Shown in pieces: positions 9,737 through 18,650 of a stretch of DNA of 42,429 nucleotides. The stretch's first letter is position 1; each line of letters begins with the position of its first letter. The DNA comes from Clostridia bacterium (GTDB lineage Bacteria; Bacillota; Clostridia; Christensenellales; Aristaeellaceae), in assembly GCA_024404245.1 (NCBI GenBank), contig JAKSQH010000010.1, positions 1-42,429 of the forward strand. Direction: 5' to 3'. The position numbers and the translations under genes were made by a program. Under the pieces are notes generated by a model. It made no database searches, was not told the DNA's origin, and saw only the letters and a program-made list of their open reading frames with translations.

Positions 9737-10921
9737 TCAATGATGGAACAGGCGCATCTTTGTAAAGGCCATCACCATGCCGTATTTGTCGCAGCATTCG
9801 ATCACGGCGTCATCACGGATGGATCCGCCGGGTTCGGCAATGTACTTCACACCGCTCTTGTAAGCGCGCTCAATATTATCGCTGAAGGGGAAGAACGCGT
9901 CGGAACCCAGCGCCACACCGTCCACGGTGTCCAGACAGGCACGCTGTTCCTCCTTTGTAAAGGGGGCGGGCTGCTCGGTAAAGTACTTCTGCCAGTTGCC
10001 GTCCGCGGTCACATCTTCCTCATTCTGGTTGATATAGCCGTCGATCACGTTGTCGCGGTCGGGGCGCTTGAGATCCGCGCGGAAGGGCAGATTCAGCACC
10101 TTGTCGCTCTGGCGCAGGAACCAGGTATCGGCTTTGCCGCCGGCCAGACGGGTGCAGTGCACACGGCTTTGCTGGCCCGCGCCGACGCCGATGGCCTGTC
10201 CGTCCACGGCGAAGCACACGGAGTTGGACTGGGTGTATTTCAGGGTGATCAGGGAAATGATCAGATCACGCACGGCGGATTCCGGCAGATCCTGATTCTT
10301 TGTCACGATCTCGCTGAGCAGCTCCCGGTCAATACGGAAGTTGTTGCGCCCCTGCTCGAAGGTGATGCCGAAAACCTGCTTGGTCTCCTGCACTTCGGGC
10401 ACGTAATCGGGATCGATCGCTACGATATTGTAGTTGCCGCCGCGCTTCTGCTTCAGAATTTCCAGCGCCTCAGGCTCATAGCCGGGGGCGATGATGCCGT
10501 CGGAAACCTCGCGCTTGACAAGCTTCGCGGTGGTCACATCGCACACATCGCTCAGGGCAACCCAGTCACCGAAGGAGCACATACGGTCCGTGCCGCGGGC
10601 GCGGGCATAGGCGCACGCCAGAGGAGAATCGTCCAGGCCGGGAATGTCATCCACAAAGCAGGCCTTCTTCAGCCTGTCGGAAAGCGGAATGCCGACGGCG
10701 GCGGAAGTGGGGCTCACATGTTTGAAACTGGTCACGGCCGGGAGACCCAGCGCTTCTTTCAGTTCCTTCACCAGCTGCCAGGAATTGAAAGCATCCAGGA
10801 AATTGATATAGCCGGGGCGTCCGCTGAGAATGGTGATCGGCAGGTCGCTGCCGTCCTTCATGTAAATCTTCGCGGGTTTCTGGTTGGGGTTGCAGCCGTA
10901 CTTCAGTTCAAACTCTTTCAT
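9737..10921 (-). CDS. purV: Stand-alone AICAR formyltransferase (PurH C-terminal domain only)
   Basis: The 394-residue protein corresponds only to the transformylase half of bifunctional PurH. It begins directly at ELKYGCNPNQKPA and lacks the roughly 200-residue IMP cyclohydrolase domain. The catalytic Lys-His pair is visible in SFKHVSPTSAAVG (about residues 66-67). Further matches are ARARGTDRMCSFGDWVALSD and GQQSRVHCTRLAGGKAD. It transfers the formyl group of 10-formyl-THF to AICAR to give FAICAR. The missing cyclohydrolase is supplied by the purO gene just upstream, 19 nt away. AAGGGAG precedes the ATG. The symbol purV is used for such single-domain enzymes; some databases use purH. Confidence 0.93.
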   Translation of the reverse strand: MKEFELKYGCNPNQKPAKIYMKDGSDLPITILSGRPGYINFLDAFNSWQLVKELKEALGLPAVTSFKHVSPTSAAVGIPLSDRLKKACFVDDIPGLDDSPLACAYARARGTDRMCSFGDWVALSDVCDVTTAKLVKREVSDGIIAPGYEPEALEILKQKRGGNYNIVAIDPDYVPEVQETKQVFGITFEQGRNNFRIDRELLSEIVTKNQDLPESAVRDLIISLITLKYTQSNSVCFAVDGQAIGVGAGQQSRVHCTRLAGGKADTWFLRQSDKVLNLPFRADLKRPDRDNVIDGYINQNEEDVTADGNWQKYFTEQPAPFTKEEQRACLDTVDGVALGSDAFFPFSDNIERAYKSGVKYIAEPGGSIRDDAVIECCDKYGMVMAFTKMRLFHH

Positions 10922-10940
10922 TGTCCCATTCTCCCTTCAA

Positions 10941-11660
10941 TTACTTGTTCGCGTTCACAATGCGGTCTTCATACGCTCCGGTCGCGAGGTCGGTATAGCG
11001 CACATACAGGCTGATCCGGTTATTCAGATCCAGCGCCTTCCACAGGCGGTCGGTCATCTCATCAATGTCATCGCACATCGCCACGCGCTCGGGCTCACCC
11101 TGGAAGGTGGGAATCGGGCTTCCGTCGCACACATAGGTGTGGATGAAGTGCCCCAGACCGTTCAGCGCGGGATAGCTGAAGGTGTAACGGTTGCACGCGG
11201 TGCCTTCGGCATCGGCGCTTTTGAGAATGCTCATCTGATAGGTGAAGCTGCCGCCGTCAAAGGTCAGCATGCCGCTGATGCGGGGGGTGAAGTTGGGACC
11301 GTCCGGCTCAAACTCACGGCTCTCCAGCGCCCTGTCAAAGGAGGAGCCGAGCTCCAGGCCCCTGTAGACGGTATCGGTCTGATCGCCGTTGGTCACGATA
11401 AGGTTATTGTCGAATTCACGAACCGCGGCATAGATGATCAGGCTGGGATCCTGCACTTTGGAAGCGTCATACGGCTCGGTAAACAGCTCATTGCCCTTTT
11501 TCACAAAAATACGGTTGCGGCTGTTGGCGCTACGGCCCATGATGAAGTACGCGGATACGGCTTTGGTTCCGTCCGGGGTACGGCCGATCACGATGCCGCG
11601 TCCGGGATAGGTGTTACCTTCCAGCAGTTCCTCGGGAGTATTGATCCTGTAAATATCCAT
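10941..11660 (-). CDS. purO: PurO-type IMP cyclohydrolase
   Basis: This 239-residue protein resembles the IMP cyclohydrolase family first described in methanogens, an Ntn-hydrolase-like fold unrelated to the PurH cyclohydrolase domain. Family-like segments are TYPGRGIVIGRTPDG, SAYFIMGRSANSRNR, DPSLIIYAAVREF and ITNGDQTDT-like VTNGDQTDTVY. It would close the ring of FAICAR to give IMP, the last step of the pathway. It lies immediately before purV, which makes the assignment consistent. AAAGGAG precedes the ATG at spacing 9. Both the family resemblance and the complementary position support the call. Confidence 0.88.
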   Translation of the reverse strand: MDIYRINTPEELLEGNTYPGRGIVIGRTPDGTKAVSAYFIMGRSANSRNRIFVKKGNELFTEPYDASKVQDPSLIIYAAVREFDNNLIVTNGDQTDTVYRGLELGSSFDRALESREFEPDGPNFTPRISGMLTFDGGSFTYQMSILKSADAEGTACNRYTFSYPALNGLGHFIHTYVCDGSPIPTFQGEPERVAMCDDIDEMTDRLWKALDLNNRISLYVRYTDLATGAYEDRIVNANK

Positions 11661-11684
11661 GTTCGCTCGCTCCTTTCAGCATTA

Positions 11685-11726
11685 CGGCCCGCGGGCCGGT
11701 CATGGGCTTTCCGCGGCCCTTCGGTT
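11685..11726. repeat. Degenerate copy of the dispersed palindromic repeat (R4)
   Basis: CGGCCCGCGGGCCGGTC with a following GGGCTTT matches the palindromic core of R1-R3 but diverges after it. It lies in the 96-nt gap between purN and purO, inside the operon. Because only the core matches, independent origin as a GC-rich hairpin is possible. Confidence 0.5.
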
Positions 11727-11756
11727 CATTTTGTTCACTGTCAGACGCGGACTCTG

Positions 11757-12377
11757 TCAGTCCGCCGCTTTCCGGATAATCTCCCCGCAGACCTGCTCCA
11801 CGGCGTTCGGCAGCAGAATCCATTCAGCCTGCTCCATCACGCGCTTCTGCAGGATCTCCGGCGTATCCCCCGGCAGGATTTCAACAGCCTTCTGGGCGAT
11901 GATCTCCCCGCCGTCCGGGATCTCATTCACAAAATGCACCGTGGCGCCGGTCACTTTCACGCCGCGCGCCAGCGCTGCCTCATGCACCTTCAGCCCGTAG
12001 AACCCCGCGCCGCAGAAGCTCGGAATCAGACTCGGGTGAATGTTCACGATACGGCGCGGATACCGCGCCGTAAAATCCTCACTGAGGATCGCCAGGAAAC
12101 CGGCCAGCACGATCAGGTCGATCTTCGCGTCATCCAGCGCCTTCAGAATCGCCGCCTCAAACGCCTGCTGCCCTCCGCACGCCTTGCGTGTGAGCGTCAG
12201 CCCCTGTACGCCGGCCGCCTTCGCGCGCTCCAGCGCGTAGGCGCCTTCCCGGTTTGAAATCACCAGCACAACCTCGCCGGATGTAATCACGCCGTTCCCG
12301 CACGCGTCCAGGATCGCCTGCAGGTTCGTGCCTCCGCCGGAAACCAGAACCGCGATCCGCGCTTTCTTCTCAGCCAT
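11757..12377 (-). CDS. purN: Phosphoribosylglycinamide formyltransferase
   Basis: The enzyme (206 residues from this start) transfers formyl from 10-formyl-THF to GAR. IAVLVSGGGTNLQAILDA is the N-terminal signature, and the catalytic region follows as NIHPSLIPSFCGAGFYG (Asn-His) and GATVHFVNEIPDGGEII (His and Asp). I chose ATG at 12377 because GAGGTG lies 5 nt upstream. An in-frame GTG at 12389 overlaps the purM stop by GTGA and would add four residues, so it cannot be excluded. The gene couples tightly to purM. Confidence 0.96.
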   Translation of the reverse strand: MAEKKARIAVLVSGGGTNLQAILDACGNGVITSGEVVLVISNREGAYALERAKAAGVQGLTLTRKACGGQQAFEAAILKALDDAKIDLIVLAGFLAILSEDFTARYPRRIVNIHPSLIPSFCGAGFYGLKVHEAALARGVKVTGATVHFVNEIPDGGEIIAQKAVEILPGDTPEILQKRVMEQAEWILLPNAVEQVCGEIIRKAAD

Positions 12378-12385
12378 GCCGCACC

Positions 12386-13429
12386 TCACACAATCGTGAT
12401 CTTATCGGCGGATTCAACGATTTCACCGATCACATAGGCATCCTCGCCGTTCGCTTTCAGAATCTCAAGCGCCTTGTCCGCCTCGTCCGCGGGAACAACA
12501 ACGCTCATGCCGACACCCATGTTGTAAGTGTTGAACATATCGCGCTCGCTGATATTACCCGTTTTCTGAATCAGCCCGAAGATCGGCGGGGTCTTTACGG
12601 AATCCTTGCGGATCCGCGCGCCGAGCCCGTCCGGAATGCTCCGCGGGATATTCTCGTAGAATCCGCCGCCGGTGATATGGCTGATGCCGCGCACCGCGAC
12701 CTGCTCCAGCAGGGCCAGCACGGGCTTCACATAGATCCGGGTCGGCGCCAGCAGCGCGTCGCCCAGGCTCCTGCCGCCCAGCTCCTCACGCGGGCTCTTC
12801 AGGTCGGCGTTCTCCACGTCAAACACCTTGCGCACAAGCGAGAAACCGTTGGAATGAACACCCGAGGACGGCAGCGCGATGATCACATCGCCGGCCTTCA
12901 TGGTCTTGTTGTCAATGATCTTTGCCTTGTCCACCACACCGGTGCAGTAACCGGCGAGGTCATATTCATCCTCCGGATAGAAACCGGGCATCTCGGCGGT
13001 CTCACCGCCGATCAGCGCCGCTCCGGACTGCACACAGCCGTCGCACACACCCTTCACGATATCCGCGATCCGCTCGGGCACGTTCTTTCCGCAGGCGATA
13101 TAGTCCAGGAAAAACAGGGGCTTCGCGCCGCAGCAGATGATATCGTTGACGCACATCGCCACGCAGTCAATACCCACCGTGTCATGGCGGTCCATCAGAA
13201 AAGCAATCTTCAGCTTGGTGCCGACGCCGTCCGTTCCGCTGACCAGCACAGGCTTCGTGATGCCCTCCAGATCAAGCTCAAACAGGCCGCCGAAGCCGCC
13301 CACATCGGAACAGACGCCGCTTGTCATCGTGCGGGCGATATGGGTCTTCATCAGCTCAACCGCCTTGTAGCCGGCAGTAATATCCACACCGGCCGCCGCG
13401 TAGGCTTCGGATCTCGAATTCGTGTTCAT
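12386..13429 (-). CDS. purM: Phosphoribosylformylglycinamidine cyclo-ligase (AIR synthetase)
   Basis: The 347-residue PurM converts FGAM and ATP to [21 protein letters not shown] is the typical N-terminus, followed by [50 protein letters not shown] and [15 protein letters not shown]. Length is normal. Its ATG lies 4 nt after the purF stop codon and AAAGGAA precedes it, so translational coupling with purF is likely. Position follows the classical purFMN order. Confidence 0.97.
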   Translation of the reverse strand: MNTNSRSEAYAAAGVDITAGYKAVELMKTHIARTMTSGVCSDVGGFGGLFELDLEGITKPVLVSGTDGVGTKLKIAFLMDRHDTVGIDCVAMCVNDIICCGAKPLFFLDYIACGKNVPERIADIVKGVCDGCVQSGAALIGGETAEMPGFYPEDEYDLAGYCTGVVDKAKIIDNKTMKAGDVIIALPSSGVHSNGFSLVRKVFDVENADLKSPREELGGRSLGDALLAPTRIYVKPVLALLEQVAVRGISHITGGGFYENIPRSIPDGLGARIRKDSVKTPPIFGLIQKTGNISERDMFNTYNMGVGMSVVVPADEADKALEILKANGEDAYVIGEIVESADKITIV

Positions 13430-13433
13430 GCGC

Positions 13434-14852
13434 TCATTCCTTTCCGTTCCAGCAATAGGTGCACAGATTGCAGGGATCGATACCGATGGCCTTGATCACC
13501 CCTTCAAGGCTCTGGAAATCCAGTGACGCGAAGTGGAATTTCTCACAGATCGCTTCACGCAGCTTTTTGCCGCGCTCCGTGTTCCCGTCGCTGTATTCCT
13601 CCAGATGATCAAACCCTTCCGGACCTTCCAGCTCCATAATCACGCGCCGGGCGATCAGCTCCATGTCATCCGTGGCGCGTGAGAAATTCAAGTATTTGCA
13701 GCCGTACATGATCGGCGGACAGGCGGAGCGCATATGCACCGACTTCGCGCCGTTTTCATACAGGAACTCAACCGTTTCGCGCAGCTGTGTGCCGCGGACA
13801 ATGGAATCATCCACAAACAGAAGATCTTTTCCGCGGATCAGCTCATTCACCGGTATCTGCTTCATCTTGGCGATCTTGTTCCGGTCCGCCTGGTTGGCCG
13901 GCATAAAGGAGCGGGCCCAGGTCGGCGTATACTTGATGAACGCCCTGGCAAAAGGCCTGCCGCTGCGGTTCGCGTAGCCGATGGCGTGCGGCGTTCCGGA
14001 GTCCGGCACACCGCCCACATAGTCAATGTGCTCCGGCTTCATCGCGTCATTCTCCGCCAGAATCGCGCCGTTGCGGTAGCGCATCGCTTCCACGTTCACA
14101 CCCTCGTAGGTGGAGGTGGGATAGCCGTAATAGCTCCACAGGAAGGCGCATACCTTTTTCTTTTCGCCGGGCGCGTTCAGCCGCTTCATGCCGTCCGGCC
14201 GAAGCTCAACGATCTCGCCGGGGCCGAGCTCGCACACATCCTCATAGCCCGTTTTCTGATAGGCGAAGGATTCAAAGGAGACCGCGTACCCGTCCTCATT
14301 TCTGCCGATCTGCACCGGCAGGCGGCCGACCCGGTCACGCGCGGCGATAATCGCGCCGTCATCCTTCAGAATCAGGATGGACGCGGTACCCTCGATGGAC
14401 TTCTGCGCGAAGCGGATGCCCTCGGTAAAGTCGCTCTTCTGGTTGATCAGCGCCGCCAGCAGTTCCGTGGCGTTGATCGCGCCGCCCGTCATCGCGTCAA
14501 AATGACCGCCGCTGAAGGAAAGATATCTGTCAATCAGCTCATCGGCGTTGTTGATCACACCGGTCATGCACACCGCGTAGGTGCCGAGGCTTGAACGGAT
14601 CAGCAGGGGCTGGGGATCACTGTCTGAAATGCAGCCGATCGCCGAGGTGCCCTTCATCTCCTCAAAGATGTGCTCAAACTTGGTCCGGAACGGCGCGTTC
14701 TCGATATTGTGGATCTTGCGCTGCAGACCGATCTCACGGTCCCACGCCGCCATTCCGCCCCGGCGGGTGCCGAGGTGACTGTGGTAGTCAACGCCGAAGA
14801 ACACATCCAGCATACAGTCCTTCTTCGACGCGATCCCGAAAAAACCGCCCAT
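13434..14852 (-). CDS. purF: Amidophosphoribosyltransferase homologue lacking the N-terminal Cys
   Basis: The 472-residue protein has the PurF layout, a class II glutaminase domain (about 1-225) and a phosphoribosyltransferase domain. The PRPP loop is [19 protein letters not shown]. Four Cys that match the Fe-S ligands of Bacillus PurF are visible (KKVCAF, MYGCKY and CNLC near the C-terminus). The N-terminus reads [13 protein letters not shown], so Gly stands where the catalytic Cys2 of MCGIxG should be. [10 protein letters not shown] and other glutaminase segments remain. Either ammonia is used directly, or a partner supplies it, or the role has shifted. AGAGGG lies 7 nt before the ATG, and no better upstream start exists. 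Confidence 0.88.
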   Translation of the reverse strand: MGGFFGIASKKDCMLDVFFGVDYHSHLGTRRGGMAAWDREIGLQRKIHNIENAPFRTKFEHIFEEMKGTSAIGCISDSDPQPLLIRSSLGTYAVCMTGVINNADELIDRYLSFSGGHFDAMTGGAINATELLAALINQKSDFTEGIRFAQKSIEGTASILILKDDGAIIAARDRVGRLPVQIGRNEDGYAVSFESFAYQKTGYEDVCELGPGEIVELRPDGMKRLNAPGEKKKVCAFLWSYYGYPTSTYEGVNVEAMRYRNGAILAENDAMKPEHIDYVGGVPDSGTPHAIGYANRSGRPFARAFIKYTPTWARSFMPANQADRNKIAKMKQIPVNELIRGKDLLFVDDSIVRGTQLRETVEFLYENGAKSVHMRSACPPIMYGCKYLNFSRATDDMELIARRVIMELEGPEGFDHLEEYSDGNTERGKKLREAICEKFHFASLDFQSLEGVIKAIGIDPCNLCTYCWNGKE

Positions 14853-14886
14853 GGTGAACCCTCTTTCGTGTTGTTGTATTACCGGA

Positions 14887-15573
14887 TCAGGCGAAGAACA
14901 GCTTCGAAAGAGTCATGGGATCGATATACTGTCCGTCCTTGTAAACGCGCATGTTGCCGGAAGCGATCTCGTCAATCAGCATCACGCCGCCGTCCCTGTC
15001 ATAGCCGAACTCGAACTTGATGTCATACAGCACCAGGCCCTTCTCAGCCAGGTCATCCGCCACAATCTTTGTGATCTGCTGGGTCATGGCCTTGATATCG
15101 TCATACTGCCGCGCGCTCATCACGCCCAGATCAATCAGACCGTCCTTCGTGACCAGCGGATCGCCCTTGGCGTCATTCTTGAAGGTCATTTCAACATAGG
15201 CGGGCAGATCAGCGCCTTCTTCAATGTAATCGCTGTAGCGGCGGTAGAAGCTGCCGACGGCCTTATAGCGGCAGATCACTTCCAGACCCTTTCCGAAGGG
15301 CTTCGCGGGGAGAACTTCCATGGTGGTGGTGCCCAGATCGGCGTTCACATAGTGGGTGCGGATGCCGGCGGCGTTGATCTTCTCAAAGAAGTAAATGCTC
15401 ATGCGCAGGTTGACATCGCCGACGCCGTCAATGGTCAGGCCCACGGAGTTCTCGCCGGGATCGAACACGCCGTCCTTGCCGGTGCAGTCATCCTTGAAGA
15501 GCAGTTCGTAATTGCCGTTGTCAAGCGCGTAGACATTCTTGGTCTTACCGGTGTAAACAAGCTTCTTTTCCAT
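14887..15573 (-). CDS. purC: SAICAR synthetase
   Basis: The 228-residue enzyme joins CAIR to aspartate with [18 protein letters not shown] starts the ATP-binding region, followed by [24 protein letters not shown], the catalytic [10 protein letters not shown] and [16 protein letters not shown] with PMTLSKLFF at the end. Length is slightly short of 235, normal for bacteria. AAGGAG lies 9 nt before the ATG. It is second in the operon, between purE and purF. Confidence 0.97.
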   Translation of the reverse strand: MEKKLVYTGKTKNVYALDNGNYELLFKDDCTGKDGVFDPGENSVGLTIDGVGDVNLRMSIYFFEKINAAGIRTHYVNADLGTTTMEVLPAKPFGKGLEVICRYKAVGSFYRRYSDYIEEGADLPAYVEMTFKNDAKGDPLVTKDGLIDLGVMSARQYDDIKAMTQQITKIVADDLAEKGLVLYDIKFEFGYDRDGGVMLIDEIASGNMRVYKDGQYIDPMTLSKLFFA

Positions 15574-15610
15574 GATCTTTCTCTCCTTGTCGTTTATTTC
15601 AGTTCAGGGT

Positions 15611-16099
15611 TCACAGTCTTGACAGGATGTCGCGGTCCTTTTCCAGCACCTTCGCGGCATCCTCCGCGCGCTTCGCGTCCAGCTTCGCGGCGAGGTCAGC
15701 GTCCTCCACCGCGAGAATCTGCACAGAAAGCAAAGCGGCATTGGCGCCTCCGTTCACGGCTACAGTCGCAACGGGAATTCCCGTCGGCATCTGTACCGTG
15801 GATAATAATGCGTCAATGCCGTCCATACATGCACCCATACAGGGGATCCCGATAACCGGGAGCGTAGTGTTCGCCGCGATCGCGCCGGCCAGATGGGCCG
15901 CCATGCCGGCCGCGGCGATGATCGCGCCGAAGCCGTTCGCGCGGGCGTTTATCGCGAAGTCACGCGCCTCGGCAGGCGTGCGGTGCGCCGAATAAACGTG
16001 TACCTCAAACGGCACACCGAATGACTTCAGCATATCCGTCGCCTTTTTCACCACGGGCAGATCGCTGTCACTGCCCATGACAATGCCAACCTTTTTCAT
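15611..16099 (-). CDS. purE: PurE, N5-CAIR mutase or AIR carboxylase
   Basis: The 162-residue PurE has the signatures IVMGSDSDLPVVKKA, VYSAHRTPAEA and PVATVAVNGGANAALLSVQILA. It makes CAIR for PurC. The active-site segment reads MAAHLAGAIAANTTLPVIG where classical class I enzymes have AAHLPG. No purK is present in the window, so whether the substrate is N5-CAIR or AIR plus CO2 is open. It is the first gene of the operon, about 29 nt after the predicted transcription start, with GAAGGA close to the ATG. Confidence 0.95.
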   Translation of the reverse strand: MKKVGIVMGSDSDLPVVKKATDMLKSFGVPFEVHVYSAHRTPAEARDFAINARANGFGAIIAAAGMAAHLAGAIAANTTLPVIGIPCMGACMDGIDALLSTVQMPTGIPVATVAVNGGANAALLSVQILAVEDADLAAKLDAKRAEDAAKVLEKDRDILSRL

Positions 16100-16134
16100 G
16101 ATCCTTCACCGGCTTTCCCGAAAAAATACAGCCC

Positions 16135-16163
16135 ATCTTAGCAACGAATGCGAACGATGTCAA
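16135..16163 (-). promoter_or_regulatory. Sigma-A promoter of the purine operon
   Basis: On the minus strand a perfect TTGACA (16163-16158) and TAAGAT (16140-16135) are separated by exactly 17 nt. Transcription would begin near 16128, leaving a leader of about 29 nt before purE. That leader is too short for a purine riboswitch, so control must act on initiation. Confidence 0.85.
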
Positions 16164-16194
16164 TTGATATTCCGTCTTTTCTCGGTATTATTTA

Positions 16195-16226
16195 GAACAT
16201 TTTTATATCCATTTTTCCGAATGTTC
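16195..16226. promoter_or_regulatory. PurBox-like inverted repeat (PurR operator candidate)
   Basis: GAACATT (16195-16201) and AATGTTC (16220-16226) form a perfect inverted repeat with 18 nt between the arms, just upstream of the -35. On the operon strand one arm reads CACGAACATT, close to the first PurBox of the Bacillus subtilis pur operon. Spacing fits paired PurBoxes bound by a Bacillus-type PurR (PRPP-responsive). The regulator itself is not in the window. Confidence 0.75.
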
Positions 16227-16293
16227 GTGTTTTTGACTAAATGTTGTGGAGCAGCCTCCGCCCCTGCCATACGATCCGCTTATGAACCGATCA

Positions 16294-16338
16294 CAAAAAA
16301 GAACCCCGGCACACATTTCTGAACCGTGTACCGGGGGC
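16294..16338 (-). terminator. Terminator after the glycosyltransferase operon
   Basis: On the minus strand CCCCGGTACAC pairs with GTGTGCCGGGG around a loop, with a single mismatch, and runs into TTCTTTTTT. It follows the stop of the glycosyltransferase gene by about 35 nt and insulates the divergent cluster from the purine operon promoter. Confidence 0.85.
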
Positions 16339-16372
16339 AGCATTGGTCCGGTTGTTTCAGGATTCACCCGCC

Positions 16373-17725
16373 TCAGCGATTTTTAAAAAGATAAACACGC
16401 TCATAATTCCCGCCGTTAAAGCCGACGGCAAGGTCATATCCGTTGCATGCCCCGGAACAGATGAACGCGGCACAGCGGGACAGCATGTAGAGCGCGTAGA
16501 AATAATTCACCGTGCTTTCCGCCACACTGCCTTCATAATCTGCAGCGTTTTCCTTTTCCAGCTCGGCAAGAAGCTTGCGGCCGTCAAGGTCCGCCACGGA
16601 ATGCCGTTCCTGGGCGATCACCTTCACATCATCACCGAACGCCGAACGCATTTCGGCCAGTATATCCCGGTCCTCGGTGGCAAGAAAAATCCCGTCATAT
16701 CCGTAGCTGTCCATCCACTCGCGGATCATGGGAATCATATCCGCCGCGCCCGCCATTTTCCGCGGTCCGTCCTTATGAACCACCACATAGTCGGTCCCGC
16801 GGATCAGAACGCCGAGCAGCCGTTTTTCGCCGATCACGGCGTCGGCATATTCCTTCATATCCGAAAGAAACGCCTCCGAGAGAATGGAAAGATCAAGCTC
16901 AGGCCTGACCCAATCCAGAAACATCGTGGATGAAAGCGTCGACATCTCCGGAAAATAAACCGTGTTGGCGTCTCCGGCGTCAGGCGCCGTGAGGCGCAGA
17001 TTGAAATACTTTTCCAGAAAAGCGGTGCTGAAATGCCCGACGGTTCTCCCCCGCACCACAGGCGTAAGGCCTATGCCGGAAACGGCCTTGCCGAACCGGT
17101 ACAGATTGTTGAGAACGCTTCCGATTCCGGCACCTCCGTCAATCGCGAGCTCGGCGTAGGAATAGCCGGACAGGGAGAGCACGCCCTGCCCCTGCAGAAA
17201 AAAGACATTGTGGAAGGCGCAGACGGGGCCTATCCTGTGAAAGCTTACATCAAAAACAAGATCCGCGGACAGATCCCCGATCACAAGCACATCCCTTTCC
17301 CGCGGAATCTCCGCCCCGGCAAACACCGGAACGCGTTCACCGAAGAACCGGCGGATCCGCTCATCCAGTGAGAAGACCGTAAGGCGCGTGTAGCGCAGCA
17401 TAACCTCCGTCAGCGCCACCGTGTACTCGTTCACGGAGGAGATATAGACCGTTCTGAAAACGCGGAAAAAGTCCAGATACAGGCTGCTTTTCTCCGCAAC
17501 CGAATAAGTACGGTATTCCGGATAGCAGGCCTCATCCTTCCAGCGGTTACGGATGAAATCCGGCCGGTAATCAGCGTTGCGGATGTGCACAAGATCATAG
17601 TCCTCACCCCCGGGCATCAGGACATGAATCCGCTCCGCACCGCACCGGCACGCCTGTGTGAATACATCGGGCCCGTGCCGCAGCACCGGGCATTCAGAAT
17701 GATCCACTTCACTGATCAGGTACAT
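16373..17725 (-). CDS. Fucosyltransferase-like glycosyltransferase
   Basis: The protein (450 residues from this start) resembles the fucosyltransferase-fold families that share an RGTD motif. LGVLIRGTDYV lies at about residue 310, followed by GIFLATEDRDILAEM and a C-terminal AAFICSGACNGYDLA segment, which is the donor-binding pattern of that superfamily. The N-terminal 280 residues are not recognised. No signal peptide is visible. ATG at 17725 is preferred because TAGGAAAGAG precedes it; a TTG at 17749 overlaps the upstream gene. It is third in an operon after the STAS-ligase and kinase, so it may glycosylate the cluster's product or a surface glycan. GDP-fucose use is only a guess. Confidence 0.6.
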   Translation of the reverse strand: MYLISEVDHSECPVLRHGPDVFTQACRCGAERIHVLMPGGEDYDLVHIRNADYRPDFIRNRWKDEACYPEYRTYSVAEKSSLYLDFFRVFRTVYISSVNEYTVALTEVMLRYTRLTVFSLDERIRRFFGERVPVFAGAEIPRERDVLVIGDLSADLVFDVSFHRIGPVCAFHNVFFLQGQGVLSLSGYSYAELAIDGGAGIGSVLNNLYRFGKAVSGIGLTPVVRGRTVGHFSTAFLEKYFNLRLTAPDAGDANTVYFPEMSTLSSTMFLDWVRPELDLSILSEAFLSDMKEYADAVIGEKRLLGVLIRGTDYVVVHKDGPRKMAGAADMIPMIREWMDSYGYDGIFLATEDRDILAEMRSAFGDDVKVIAQERHSVADLDGRKLLAELEKENAADYEGSVAESTVNYFYALYMLSRCAAFICSGACNGYDLAVGFNGGNYERVYLFKNR

Positions 17726-17738
17726 AAACCACTCTTTC

Positions 17739-18650
17739 CTACCAGTCAACGGAACCGGTAATCAAATCAATTTCCGGAAGCAGTTTCCGTTTTGTAACAG
17801 CGACGTTTCCCCTCAGCACCTGTTCCGGGAAGACCCGCCCGTCCGCCGGCGAGAGGCCCTGGCGAAGAACGGCGAAAGCCATGATTCCCTTCCGCACGGA
17901 CTTTTGCTTTTCCGGCGAAAAACCGGAAAAATAAAGGGAGAAAACATCGTCCCACAGCCTGAGCATAATACGCGGGTCAACCGCGAAGAACCGTTCGGCA
18001 TAGGAAGGATTCACAGAAGGAATAATGAAGTGGGTGTTGGCGATCATGGCGAAGTCAAAAACAGGATGGCCGGTGCAGGTGTCCCCGAGGTCCACAAAGC
18101 AGAGTTCCCCGTTTCTCACAAGAATGTTCTTCGGATGATAGTCTCCGTGCAGGAGCGTATCCCTGTCCGGAACGGAGCGGACAAGCCGCTCCATTTTCTT
18201 CAGTTCCTCCGGCGTGTACCATGAGGTTCCGGAAAGCGCTTCGATCTTTGCCAGATAAGTGTCCGCGGCGGAGACGAAATCTCCTGAGCCGGCCTTCGTT
18301 TCATGAAAGCGTCTGAGTTCCCGGATATATTCGGGAAGAACGCGGTCATAGCAGTCTTCCTGTCCGGAAAGCAGCTCCGCCAGACTGCTTCCGTTCACAA
18401 ACTCACTGCGGATACCGATCCGGTCACCGTTCCTTACCATACCGAAAGGCTCCGGTACCCGGATACCGAGCCGCCGGGCGCTTTCCGCCGTGCGGCTTTC
18501 CCGCCGGATCTCGTCAAAAGAGTACTCCGGATTAAAAATCTTGCATACGGTGCCGTCCGGCAGCAGATATACGGTTGATGTGGCGCCGTAGCCGATTTTC
18601 GGGCATCCGTCCGTAACAACGGAAGGAAGGGAATCAATGTCTGTGTGCAT
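17739..18650 (-). CDS. Aminoglycoside-phosphotransferase-like small-molecule kinase
   Basis: The 303-residue protein has a protein-kinase-like fold of the APH group. A glycine-rich IGYGATSTVYLL loop and the Lys of GTVCKIF lie at the N-terminus. The catalytic LLHGDYHPKNILV loop (Asp and Asn) is followed by the metal-binding CFVDLGDTCTGHPVFDFA. It resembles the family first noted as a Fibrobacter paralogue group of putative phosphotransferases; no substrate is known. ATG at 18650 is chosen because AAGGAG lies 8 nt upstream. It overlaps the end of the STAS-ligase gene by 17 nt, so the two are co-translated. A longer frame upstream lies inside that gene and is not used. Confidence 0.85.
   Translation of the reverse strand: MHTDIDSLPSVVTDGCPKIGYGATSTVYLLPDGTVCKIFNPEYSFDEIRRESRTAESARRLGIRVPEPFGMVRNGDRIGIRSEFVNGSSLAELLSGQEDCYDRVLPEYIRELRRFHETKAGSGDFVSAADTYLAKIEALSGTSWYTPEELKKMERLVRSVPDRDTLLHGDYHPKNILVRNGELCFVDLGDTCTGHPVFDFAMIANTHFIIPSVNPSYAERFFAVDPRIMLRLWDDVFSLYFSGFSPEKQKSVRKGIMAFAVLRQGLSPADGRVFPEQVLRGNVAVTKRKLLPEIDLITGSVDW

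Noticed and set aside
16100-16128. Purine riboswitch upstream of purE
   Set aside because: The predicted leader is only about 29 nt, too short for the purine aptamer; the PurBox pair explains control better.
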